Assembly (NCBI GenBank): GCA_012961845.1
Contig: DTYO01000089.1
Coordinates: 1-19,295 of the forward strand
DNA length: 19,295 nucleotides
Direction: 5' to 3'
Origin: Thermodesulfobacteriaceae bacterium
Lineage (GTDB): Bacteria > Desulfobacterota > Dissulfuribacteria > Dissulfuribacterales > UBA3076
Shown: positions 6,524 to 14,087 of the stretch, piece by piece
How positions within the stretch are numbered: position 1 is the first letter of the stretch
How the letters are laid out: the number at the start of each line of letters is the position of its first letter
Notes under the pieces: generated by a model
The model's database searches: none
Seen by the model: only the letters and a program-made list of their open reading frames with translations
Told to the model about the DNA's origin: nothing
Position numbers and translations under genes: made by a program

Positions 6524-8394
6524 TCAAAACAGACTCAGCTGTCTGGCCCTCCTCTGGACTTTCTTCTTCCGGACCACCGTTCTTCCAGCCAGCCCTTCGG
6601 GAATTCGGGATATGAAAGGGCTTTCCACCATGGTTGAAAGACGCCCATACAGCCGCCTTCGTCCGGCACATGTCAAAAACAGCTTTTCCCATGCTCTTGT
6701 GCACCCCACATAGAACAGCTGCTCTTCCTCTTCCATGTCTGCATCCTTCCACGGGATTATTCCTGCCTCACATCCTGCCCAAAAAACTACTGAGAACTCA
6801 AGTCCCTTGGCTGCATGCATTGAAATCAGAGCCCCCCTCTATGCTGACATTTTCCAGGTCACCGTGGCTTCAGGAGACAAACGCCGGGAAATCTGTGTCG
6901 GGAAATTCCCGCAGAAACTGCCTGACCATATTCGAGACGGGCAGCCCGGGATCATAACCCAGGACCTGACAGATATATTTCAGAAGCTGCAGACCTCTCA
7001 GTGCACGTGCTTTTTCAGCCATTACGGCGAGATCATTCACCTGTCTCCCAGCCGCCTGGCGAAGTCTGGCGGCGTTATACTCCCTGTCCCTGCCTTTCAG
7101 GGCCTCCCAAAGATGCCAGACGCATCTGAGTTCAGCCGATTCCATGAAATTCCCAGCCCTTGCCCACGCGAAGGGTATGCCCCTATTCTCCAGCGCCCGC
7201 GCTACAGGTCTTGCCAGTTTATTGGCCCTGAACAGGACGGCCACATCAAAAAGACTGCGAAGTTCACCATTGTCAGGAGGTCCGGAATTAACACTTTCAA
7301 AACTGACCCCGCCCACAATCCTTTCAACTGTACGCGCGATCCATGCAGCTTCACTTTCAGGGCCTGATAATTTTCTTATCCTGATCACAGGACTCTCTCT
7401 CTTAATGGATTTCAGTCCTGAGACATCTGCTCCATGGAGCACCGCCCCTGCTGCATCCAGAAAAGTCTGAGGGCACCAGTATGCAATGGTCAGGGACACC
7501 GTTGAAGGTAAATCAAAATCGTCTATGAATCTATGTATGAATTCAGGACTTGCCCCTCTGAATCCATATATGGCCTGGTTTGGATCCCCTATTATCGTGA
7601 CCGCACCGTTTTTCTCGACCATGGCCCTGACTATAGCGTATTGTATAGGACTCACATCCTGAAACTCATCTATGAACAGAACCGGCTTCTTTTCACGAAA
7701 CGTTGCCCTGATCTCAGAATCTTCCAGGGCCCTCAGAATCTCATGAAGCAGGTCATCATAATCCCACACCCCGCATTCTTCGCTGGATACGCCCGCCATA
7801 CCCCGCTGAGAGGCTCGTCTTCCAGTGGCTGAACTGGCCAGACCTGCTTGATCCGGGTGACCATCTCGTACAATTCCTTTTTCCCAACCCCCGAATCTTC
7901 AGGTCTCTTGTAGCGCTGCCCAATAATTCTTTTGAATCTCTTTCGTCCATGAGAAACCGCTCCGGCCCGTTCAGCCGCCTGATGAAGGCGGCGGCCCAGC
8001 CGTGAAATGTCTTTATTTCAGGAACAGGACCTTTCCTGTCTTTCAGGAGACCGGAAACGCGCCTGGAAATCTCTCTGCATGCCTTGTTGGTGAACGTAAT
8101 ATCCAGAATCTGAGACGGACGGGCCTGCCCGGTCTCTATGAGATATGCAATCCTGTAACTGAGCACTCTAGTCTTGCCGGTTCCAGGGCCGGCAACCACC
8201 ACCAGTGGTGAACACGGATGAGACGCAACATCAAACTATTCTTCGTTCAGGTCGGACGTCCAGTCTTTGGCTTTCAATCTATTCAGTCCTCCACCGGTTC
8301 TTTGCAACTCATCATGGGACAAACCGCATTTTTTGCATCCGGCACAATCTTCTGGGTCCCATCCACTCCCAGGCATGAGCCTGATAAACTCCGA
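6524..8394 (-). pseudogene. Decayed superfamily 1 (UvrD/Rep-type) DNA helicase
   Basis: All main SF1A helicase motifs can be read, but in several frames. In order: Q-motif DLNEE then a TAG codon (8238-8236) where Gln is expected; Walker A AGPGTGKT; motif Ia ITFTNKA; TFHGW. A frame change follows near 7880 and another near 7801-7804. The next frame gives WDYDDLL, motif II VLFIDEFQD and motif III IIGDPNQAIYGFRGA, and a motif IV degraded to AYW where NYR is usual. It then meets an in-frame TGA (6872-6870) and a frame change at six G's (6837-6832). The last frame gives motif V SMHAAKGLEF, motif VI EEEEQLFYVGCTRA and the ending QLSLF. A TAA at 8397-8395 closes the readable frame upstream. Before the Q-motif a CAGCKKC stretch is seen. 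The N-terminus of any larger ancestor, for example a nuclease fusion, is not recognised. Confidence 0.88.
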
Positions 8395-8758
8395 TTATCC
8401 GACAACAGAATAGATACAGCGCCATATGAGCAGATACGAACTTACATCCCGGACAATTAGGTTCGCAAGTTTGCCAAAGAGGTAAGGCGGAGGGTAACAG
8501 ACATACTGTGGCACTTCATGTGCCTGACAATGCGGCAGATTTGGTGAAATTGCGCCTCCCTTGCGGCTTCAGATGCCGAACATTTTTTCGAATCCGCTGA
8601 ACTTGGCTGGTGCAGTTCTTGACTAACTATATTTATGTAACCTGCTGTTATTTAAATCAATTGGCATTTGTCTACCTTTAAAGCGAAGAAGCCAGGTACA
8701 TCTCTCGGGACAGCAGCATACAACAAGCTCTCCGGTCAAGTATGAGTCTGAGCCCGGT
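8395..8758. other. Gene-poor stretch, 364 bases
   Basis: No intact gene is seen on either strand; every frame is soon stopped. One small hairpin is visible, GGCAC/GTGCC with loop TTCAT (8510-8524), without a T run. The stretch may hold decayed sequence from the 5' part of the helicase gene or an insertion remnant, but nothing can be assigned. Confidence 0.5.
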
Positions 8759-9100
8759 TTACATGAAAGCTATGTGATAGGTAAGTATTCCCAGATACAT
8801 ACAGATTATCAGGAACAGAGAGCGCAGTGCAAGGGGCCTGGAATGGAAGAGCCCTAGGGCCGTGACTCCGCCCAGAGTCAGCCCCATCTTCAACCAGAAC
8901 GCCTGAAAATAGTGACCGCCGTGGAAAAGCGGTGCCAGAACCGGATTCATCTCCGAAGCACCATGTTTCAAATGATAGCATGTAAAAAAATAGTCAAGGC
9001 AGGAAGCCAGCACTACTATAGAAAGCCTGGCTGCAATCCTGTGCGGCAGGGGCTGATTCAATCGTTTCCAGAGTTTACCGGCGTATTCTCCAAAACACAT
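8759..9100 (-). CDS. Small integral membrane protein, DUF5658-like
   Basis: 113 residues. After a basic N-terminus (1-24) there are probably three membrane helices: about 25-42 (LSIVVLASCLDYFFTCY), 65-84 (QAFWLKMGLTLGGVTALGLF) and 92-111. The sequence LDYFFT, then HGASEMNP, then F-LKMGL follows the pattern I recall for DUF5658 proteins (helix with Asp and Thr, G-x-E-x-NP, then a Lys-containing helix). The function is unknown. The start is supported by GGGAGGAT about 6 bases before the ATG. It stands alone on the minus strand, with no partner gene adjacent. The domain name is from memory, but the membrane topology is clear. Confidence 0.8.
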   Translation of the reverse strand: MCFGEYAGKLWKRLNQPLPHRIAARLSIVVLASCLDYFFTCYHLKHGASEMNPVLAPLFHGGHYFQAFWLKMGLTLGGVTALGLFHSRPLALRSLFLIICMYLGILTYHIAFM

Positions 9101-9580
9101 CTCGCTATCCTCCCTTTCTCTTGAAACAAGATCACTTCAAACCCCGTGCCTGAAAAAAAGGATAAACAACGCCTGCATCCTTTTACCAGCAGGATATTAC
9201 CGGGCAACATGAAAAGAGAGAAAAAATATGCCGGGAAAAAAGTTTCTTTTTTTCCACCTCCTATCAGGAGACACCTCTCAGTGTATGACCTGAAACGAGA
9301 TTCGTGACAGTGGTCAGTCGTGCGGCACCGATGTACAGGAACTTCATACTGACTCTGAGAACGGTTTTTCTGCCCACTTACCGTAATGCATAGGAAAAAA
9401 TAGGATCATCCGTTAAATGTGTACCTGTGGCTATTTGTGGGACACATCCAGAATCTGCAGCATCCCACAGTAAACCGACATGGTGAAGAGGACCTTTTAA
9501 GATTTGAAAGGTAAACATGGAATGAACCCACGGAAGTGCAGGGAATGTGTGGAGAGGCGGCAGCGCCGGTGAAATCCGGA
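9101..9580. other. Intergenic region, 480 bases
   Basis: No gene is recognised. It separates the plsC stop from the DUF5658-like gene on the same strand. It holds a terminator-like hairpin (9153-9184) and an A/T hairpin (GGAAAAAA and TTTTTTTCC around 9233-9255). No riboswitch class was recognised. Confidence 0.5.
9153..9184 (-). terminator. Terminator-like hairpin between plsC and the DUF5658-like gene
   Basis: On the minus strand AAAAGGAT (9184-9177) pairs with ATCCTTTT (9163-9156) around a 13-base loop, and the T run extends to seven (9159-9153). It lies 52 bases before the DUF5658-like start and about 400 bases after plsC. It may end read-through from plsC or attenuate the downstream gene. 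Confidence 0.45.
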
Positions 9581-10357
9581 TCAGTCAGGACGATTCCCAG
9601 GATCCAGCATAGAACGTACGGCATCCCATACCTCTTCTGTAACGACATTTTTGGACATCTGCCGCATAGAGCCAGGGGCCTGGATCGGCGGACCGATGCG
9701 CACCTTCACCTTCCTGCCCGGCCTGACCCTGAGGCTCCCCTTGGGAAGTATCCGGTGGCTTCCGCTTATGGCTACAGGAACAATCGGGCAGCCCACCTTG
9801 ATGGCCAGGAGCATGGCCCCCACCTTGAATGGCCGGAGCCTGCCGTCGGGGCTCCGGGTGCCTTCAGGAAAAATCACTATCGATGTACCTTCTCTGACCC
9901 GGCTCGCTGCCTCCATCAGACTACGCATCGCGGCCTTGCCTCCGGTGCGGTCCACAGGGATATACCCTGATCTCTTCATGGCTACTCCCAGGAGCGGGAC
10001 CCTGAAAAGCTCCTGCTTCACCAGGAAGCGGAACTGGATGGGCAGGGCCTGGTAAAGAATGGGAATATCGAACTGGCTGGCGTGATTGCATGCGTACACT
10101 GCAGATTTTTCTTCAGGTATATTTTCCCTGCCCTCCACCTCCACATCTATACCGGCAACCCAGAGAGACAATCTGGCCCACAGTCTCCCCACCATATGGC
10201 CGGGATTGCCGGAACCTGTCACCAGACCAGCCGCAATGGCTGCCGGAGCAAGGGAAACAAAAAAAAGCGCTGCACAGAACGGCGCGATGACACCTCTAAA
10301 ATACTCCATCATCATAACATCAGATAAACGACAATCTCCATGGTCCTGGATGCTCAT
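9581..10357 (-). CDS. plsC: 1-acyl-sn-glycerol-3-phosphate acyltransferase (PlsC family)
   Basis: 258 residues. PlsC transfers an acyl chain to lysophosphatidic acid to make phosphatidic acid at the inner membrane face. The acyltransferase motif NHASQFD (91-97, the NHX4D active site) and the substrate motif FPEGTRS (163-169) are intact, with IPVDR and PIVPVAISGS as further blocks. A hydrophobic N-terminal segment (about 22-46) probably anchors it. ATG at 10357 overlaps the upstream gene's stop (ATGA) and follows AAGGAT, so it is preferred over the in-frame ATGs at residues 15-17. Substrate choice among lysophospholipid acyltransferases cannot be proven by sequence. Confidence 0.92.
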   Translation of the reverse strand: MSIQDHGDCRLSDVMMMEYFRGVIAPFCAALFFVSLAPAAIAAGLVTGSGNPGHMVGRLWARLSLWVAGIDVEVEGRENIPEEKSAVYACNHASQFDIPILYQALPIQFRFLVKQELFRVPLLGVAMKRSGYIPVDRTGGKAAMRSLMEAASRVREGTSIVIFPEGTRSPDGRLRPFKVGAMLLAIKVGCPIVPVAISGSHRILPKGSLRVRPGRKVKVRIGPPIQAPGSMRQMSKNVVTEEVWDAVRSMLDPGNRPD

Positions 10358-11022
10358 GGAATCCTTACAGGTCTGATATGCATCCTCCTCATTATTATAT
10401 GACCCGCCATGTCGAAGACCCTTCCCGAACGGTCGATTATTGCCGAATCAGCGGTAGCCTTGATACCGTCTTCCGCCAGCAGAGTGGTCTCGGGCCTAGC
10501 CACGGCCTCGGCGTCTCCATGCATGCCCGCCGTCACCATCCAGTCCCTGATCCTGGCGGCAAGCTCCCTGCTTCTGGGAAGCGGAGCATCAAGCAGTACA
10601 GTGACATGCCCGGGAGGATAATCCAAAAAAATCCTTTCTACAAATCTCCACGCAGCCCTGGTCCTTTCCGATGGCCTGAATCTACGGAATACCCGGCTGA
10701 TATCCCTTACGAAACCGTCATCAGCCAGCAGCAGAGGCCTGCCCCGGATAGCACTCTCAAGGGTAATCAGAACATTATGTCCGTCGATCACAACGCGTTC
10801 GCCTGTCAGATCACCAACCTTTACCTTTTTCCTCCTGCGCGAGGCACACTGTTCCGGCGTAAAGACTCCTCTATACAGAAAATCACGCTCCCCCTGATGG
10901 AGCTGGTAATGGTTTCCTATAAAGATTATAGCAGATTTCCTGGGATATCCCCTGGAGAGCAGAAAACGCAGGTCTCTTGCAGCAGAACCTAAAAGTTTTT
11001 TTCTGAGAGGATGCGGCCTCAT
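10354..11022 (-). CDS. DUF434/DUF5616 conserved protein of unknown function
   Basis: 222 residues. Residues 8-60 match the DUF434 pattern (LLGSAARDLRFLLSRGYPRKSA, then IGNHYQL, then LYRGVF). Residues about 76-205 match the DUF5616 partner domain (VVIDGHNVLITLESAIRGRPLLLADDGFVRD), which is Asp-rich and resembles a nucleotide or metal site. Known mostly from archaea and some anaerobic bacteria, with no established function. It overlaps plsC by 4 bases, so the pair is co-transcribed. There is no clear ribosome binding site before the ATG at 11022, and the likely promoter lies so close that the message may be almost leaderless. Confidence 0.85.
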   Translation of the reverse strand: MRPHPLRKKLLGSAARDLRFLLSRGYPRKSAIIFIGNHYQLHQGERDFLYRGVFTPEQCASRRRKKVKVGDLTGERVVIDGHNVLITLESAIRGRPLLLADDGFVRDISRVFRRFRPSERTRAAWRFVERIFLDYPPGHVTVLLDAPLPRSRELAARIRDWMVTAGMHGDAEAVARPETTLLAEDGIKATADSAIIDRSGRVFDMAGHIIMRRMHIRPVRIP

Positions 11023-11031
11023 TGACAGGAC

Positions 11032-11060
11032 AAAATATACAAAAGCAGTTGCCTGGTCAA
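11032..11060 (-). promoter_or_regulatory. Candidate promoter of the DUF434-plsC unit
   Basis: On the minus strand TTGACC (11060-11055) is followed after 17 bases by TATTTT (11037-11032). Only 9 bases separate the -10 from the ATG at 11022, so transcription would begin at or within a few bases of the start codon. Confidence 0.5.
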
Positions 11061-11077
11061 AATTAAGTTCTTATCAT
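11049..11077 (+). promoter_or_regulatory. Candidate promoter of def-fmt-rsmB
   Basis: TTGCCT (11049-11054) is followed after 17 bases by TATCAT (11072-11077, 5 of 6 matches). The def ATG is at 11087, so the predicted leader is about 3-4 bases, which fits the missing ribosome binding site. It interlocks with the opposite promoter. Confidence 0.5.
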
Positions 11078-11086
11078 GAATCAGTC

Positions 11087-11587
11087 ATGAACATTTTAGT
11101 TTACCCCCACAAGATCCTTAAACAGAAGGCCCGGCCTGTAGAAAACATCGACGGCAAACTGCAGAAACTGATTGATCAGATGCTTGACACCATGTACCTA
11201 GCCAAGGGTATCGGCCTCGCTGCAAACCAGGTAGGTGTTCTCAAACAGCTTTTCGTCATGGATATAACGCCCTCCGGAGAAACACCGGAGCCTGTAACGG
11301 TAATCAATCCTCGAATTATAGATTCATATGGAGAAGAAGTACAGGATGAGGGCTGCCTGAGCGTTCCGAGTTACAGTGCATCCATCAGAAGACCTGCCGG
11401 TGTAATGCTTGAAGGATACGACCGTGACGGAAAACCCATCAGGATGGAAGCAGAGGGCCTCATGGCCAGGTGCATCCAGCACGAGCTGGACCACCTTTAC
11501 GGAATCTGCTTTGTGGACAGGCTGAGCTCCCTTAAAAAGGCCATTTTCAGGCGTAAATGGGCAAAGATCCGCCAGCAGAATGGATAA
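11087..11587 (+). CDS. def: Peptide deformylase
   Basis: 166 residues. It removes the N-formyl group from new proteins using a bound Fe2+ or similar metal. The three family motifs are intact: GIGLAANQVG (41-50), EGCLSVP (88-94, metal ligand Cys90) and QHELDHLYG (131-139, metal ligands His132 and His136, catalytic Glu133). It is followed by fmt, which adds the formyl group in the first place; def-fmt is a classic pairing. No Shine-Dalgarno is seen before the ATG. Confidence 0.97.
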   Translation: MNILVYPHKILKQKARPVENIDGKLQKLIDQMLDTMYLAKGIGLAANQVGVLKQLFVMDITPSGETPEPVTVINPRIIDSYGEEVQDEGCLSVPSYSASIRRPAGVMLEGYDRDGKPIRMEAEGLMARCIQHELDHLYGICFVDRLSSLKKAIFRRKWAKIRQQNG

Positions 11588-11653
11588 GACCTCTTTCCAG
11601 CCGGACAGACAACCGGTTGCCGCCGCTGATAAGTCACAACAGGTAACGAACAG

Positions 11654-12607
11654 ATGACCGCCCCAAAGACATTCAAGATCGTTTTCATGGGAACTCCTGA
11701 ATTTGCCGTGCCCAGTCTGGAAAAGCTGATCAATGGGCCTGACTCCGTGGTCCTAGTCGTAACTCAGCCGGACAGACCCAAAGGCCGCGGCAGGAAGGTA
11801 ACTCCTCCGCCGGCCAAGGTCCTGGCAGAAGCGGCAGGCATCCCGGTGCTGCAGCCTCGCACGGTCCGTGCACCTGATTTCCTGGACCAGATCAGGGCAA
11901 GCGCCCCTGACCTCCTTGTGGTCGCCGCCTTCGGCCAGATACTGCCCCGGGAGCTCCTAGACATCCCCAAAATCATGCCTATCAATGTACATGGCTCTCT
12001 GCTGCCCCGATACCGGGGCGCCGCCCCAATTCAGTGGGCCATCATAAATGGAGATACCGAGACGGGTATTACAATCATGAAGATGGATGCGGGCATGGAT
12101 ACCGGACCGATATTGCTAAAAAAGGCTATTGTCATCGGCCCCAAAGAGACATTTGGCGAGCTGTATCCCAGGATGGCTGAACTGGGCAGCACCATGCTGG
12201 CAGAAGCCTTGGACCTGCTGCGCCGGGAAGAGCTGGTGATCACTCCTCAGCCGGAAGAAGGCGTCAGCCTGGCGCCGCCCATCAAGGCTGAAATGGCTAG
12301 ACTCCGCTGGACAGAACCTGCCCGCCGTCTTGCCTGCCTCATACGTGCCATGGACCCCAGACCCGGTGCCTATGCCATGCTTCGGGGCAACCGCCTCAGG
12401 CTGTATGCTCCCTGTGTCCTGGAAACTCAGGTACCTGGACAAGAACCCGGCACGGTGCTGAAAACAGGTACACAAGGACTGGTCATAGCCACAGGCAAAG
12501 ATCTGCTGGAGATTAGGGAACTCCATTGGCCGGGAAAGAGGCGAATGCCGTGTGCGGACTTCCTGAGAGGAAGGCCCATACCCGAAGGCACAAGATTTGA
12601 TTCGTAA
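11654..12607 (+). CDS. fmt: Methionyl-tRNA formyltransferase
   Basis: 317 residues, normal length. It formylates initiator Met-tRNA using 10-formyltetrahydrofolate. The N-terminal catalytic domain (about 7-210) starts with IVFMGTPEFAVPSLEKL and has the basic loop RPKGRGRKVTPPPAK (41-55). The active site is INVHGSLLPRYRGAAPIQWAI (Asn111, His113) with MDAGMDTGPIL (Asp149). The C-terminal tRNA-binding domain (about 215-317) follows, with IRAMDPRPGAYA. A weak AGG lies before the ATG. It follows def by 66 bases and overlaps the start of rsmB by 11 bases. Confidence 0.97.
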   Translation: MTAPKTFKIVFMGTPEFAVPSLEKLINGPDSVVLVVTQPDRPKGRGRKVTPPPAKVLAEAAGIPVLQPRTVRAPDFLDQIRASAPDLLVVAAFGQILPRELLDIPKIMPINVHGSLLPRYRGAAPIQWAIINGDTETGITIMKMDAGMDTGPILLKKAIVIGPKETFGELYPRMAELGSTMLAEALDLLRREELVITPQPEEGVSLAPPIKAEMARLRWTEPARRLACLIRAMDPRPGAYAMLRGNRLRLYAPCVLETQVPGQEPGTVLKTGTQGLVIATGKDLLEIRELHWPGKRRMPCADFLRGRPIPEGTRFDS

Positions 12608-14087
12608 ACCAGGCCGCACCCCGGAAATCCGAATCCGCAGGGCATCATCTGCCACCGTGCCGAAGCAGCAGCCAAGCACGGCCAACGCCCGGAAGTTTGC
12701 GGTATATGTACTCAACGAGTGGGAAAAAGCTGACCCTGCCAGCCGGCCTCCTCTTGCCGCCCTCTTGGAAAAAACCGCAGGAAGCGTCATCTTTGCAGAT
12801 CCAAGGGACAGGGCACTTCTCTACGAAATCGTCACAGGTGTAATCAGGTGGCTTTCGCTCCTGGACTGGCACATCAAGCATCACCTTCACTCACACACCA
12901 GGAAACTACCCGGATTCGTGATGAATCACCTAAGGGCAGGGACCTATCAGATCCTGTTTCTGGACAGGATTCCTCCGTCTGCGGCAGTCAATGAAGCGGT
13001 AAGGGGAATAAAATCGTCAAGGTACAGCTGGGCATCAGGCCTGGTCAACGCTGTTCTCAGGAGACTGGCTGGCAAGCGAAAACTGTCCGGTCCTAAAAAA
13101 GCACGTACAATCCCCCCTGGGACATATTCCTCCATGGTCGGAATGAAAAATCTGGTCAGGCGTATTGCCCTGGAGCAATCACATCCGGAATGGATGGTAA
13201 AGCGCTGGACCAGGACATTTTCGCCTGAAAAAGCCATGGAATACTGCCGCAGCAACAACAGACATGCGCCGTTGGCCCTCAGGATCAACACCAGAGCGGT
13301 TACTGTGGACCAAGCAGTGGAGGCCCTGGAAAGCCGGGGCATTTCTGTAAAACCGGGCCTATACTCCCCTGTGGCCCTGATCCTCGAGGACTACAGAGGG
13401 GCGCCGGCCGCAATACCCGGATTCGAGCAGGGATGGTTTCAGGTCCAGGATGAAGCAGCCCAGCTCATCTCTTTTCTGGTCGCACCGGAGCCTGGCGAAA
13501 CCGTACTGGACGCATGCGCAGGCCCCGGAGGAAAAACCACCCACATAGCCGCCATCATGGCAGACAGAGGAACAGTTCATGCAATCGACCGAAACCGGGC
13601 ACGGCTGAAACTCCTGGAACAGAACCAGGCGCGGCTGGGCCTTCACAGCATTTCAGCCATCCGGCTCGACCTATCATCCGGAAACATGAAGGACCTGAAA
13701 TCAGGTTATCACCGCATACTGCTGGACGCCCCGTGTTCCGGCCTGGGAGTCATCAGACGCCACCCCGACATAAAGTGGAACAGGACTCCGGATTCCATCT
13801 TGGAGCTTTCAAAACTTCAGGGCAGGCTCCTTGCCACCGTTGTGGAGCTGGTGAAACCCGGAGGAAGAATCGTATATTCTGTCTGTACCCTGGAACCGGA
13901 AGAGACCACAGACATAATAGAGGGATTCCTGAAAAAGCACAGGACATGGCGCCTGCTGCCGGCGGATTCCGTCCTGGAAGGGCAGGCCCGGAATCTAGTA
14001 GACCGGGAAGGCTTTCTGTTCACCATTCCTGTTACGGGGGGCCCTGACGGATTCTTCGCCGCAGTACTTCAGGCCCCCTGCCCCTGA
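12597..14087 (+). CDS. rsmB: 16S rRNA (cytosine(967)-C(5))-methyltransferase
   Basis: 496 residues as called, somewhat longer than the roughly 430 of E. coli RsmB. It methylates C967 of 16S rRNA with SAM. A NusB-like RNA-binding domain (about 29-165, with PSAAVNEAV and GLVNAVLRRL) precedes the Rossmann methyltransferase. That domain has motif I LDACAGPGGKT (304-314), motif IV DAPCSGLGVIRRHPDIKW (Cys380) and motif VI YSVCTLEPEE with the nucleophile Cys430. No ATG fits the start. TTG at 12597 has GAAGG about 8 bases upstream and overlaps the fmt stop; GTG at 12657 is the alternative and would trim a poorly conserved tail. The last 19 bases overlap the convergent aminotransferase. Confidence 0.94.
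   Translation: MIRKPGRTPEIRIRRASSATVPKQQPSTANARKFAVYVLNEWEKADPASRPPLAALLEKTAGSVIFADPRDRALLYEIVTGVIRWLSLLDWHIKHHLHSHTRKLPGFVMNHLRAGTYQILFLDRIPPSAAVNEAVRGIKSSRYSWASGLVNAVLRRLAGKRKLSGPKKARTIPPGTYSSMVGMKNLVRRIALEQSHPEWMVKRWTRTFSPEKAMEYCRSNNRHAPLALRINTRAVTVDQAVEALESRGISVKPGLYSPVALILEDYRGAPAAIPGFEQGWFQVQDEAAQLISFLVAPEPGETVLDACAGPGGKTTHIAAIMADRGTVHAIDRNRARLKLLEQNQARLGLHSISAIRLDLSSGNMKDLKSGYHRILLDAPCSGLGVIRRHPDIKWNRTPDSILELSKLQGRLLATVVELVKPGGRIVYSVCTLEPEETTDIIEGFLKKHRTWRLLPADSVLEGQARNLVDREGFLFTIPVTGGPDGFFAAVLQAPCP

Noticed and set aside
6870..6872. TGA in the helicase as a possible selenocysteine codon
   Set aside because: There is no reason for Cys/Sec at this position, no evident SECIS hairpin after it, and several other lesions lie in the same gene.
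10378..10992. Long plus-strand open frame (204 codons) across the DUF434 gene
   Set aside because: It is a shadow of the minus-strand gene, whose protein shows clear family motifs.
12657..14087. GTG at 12657 as the rsmB start
   Set aside because: It lacks a well-placed binding site, while TTG at 12597 has GAAGG and the usual overlap with fmt. It remains an alternative because the first 28 residues look unconserved.
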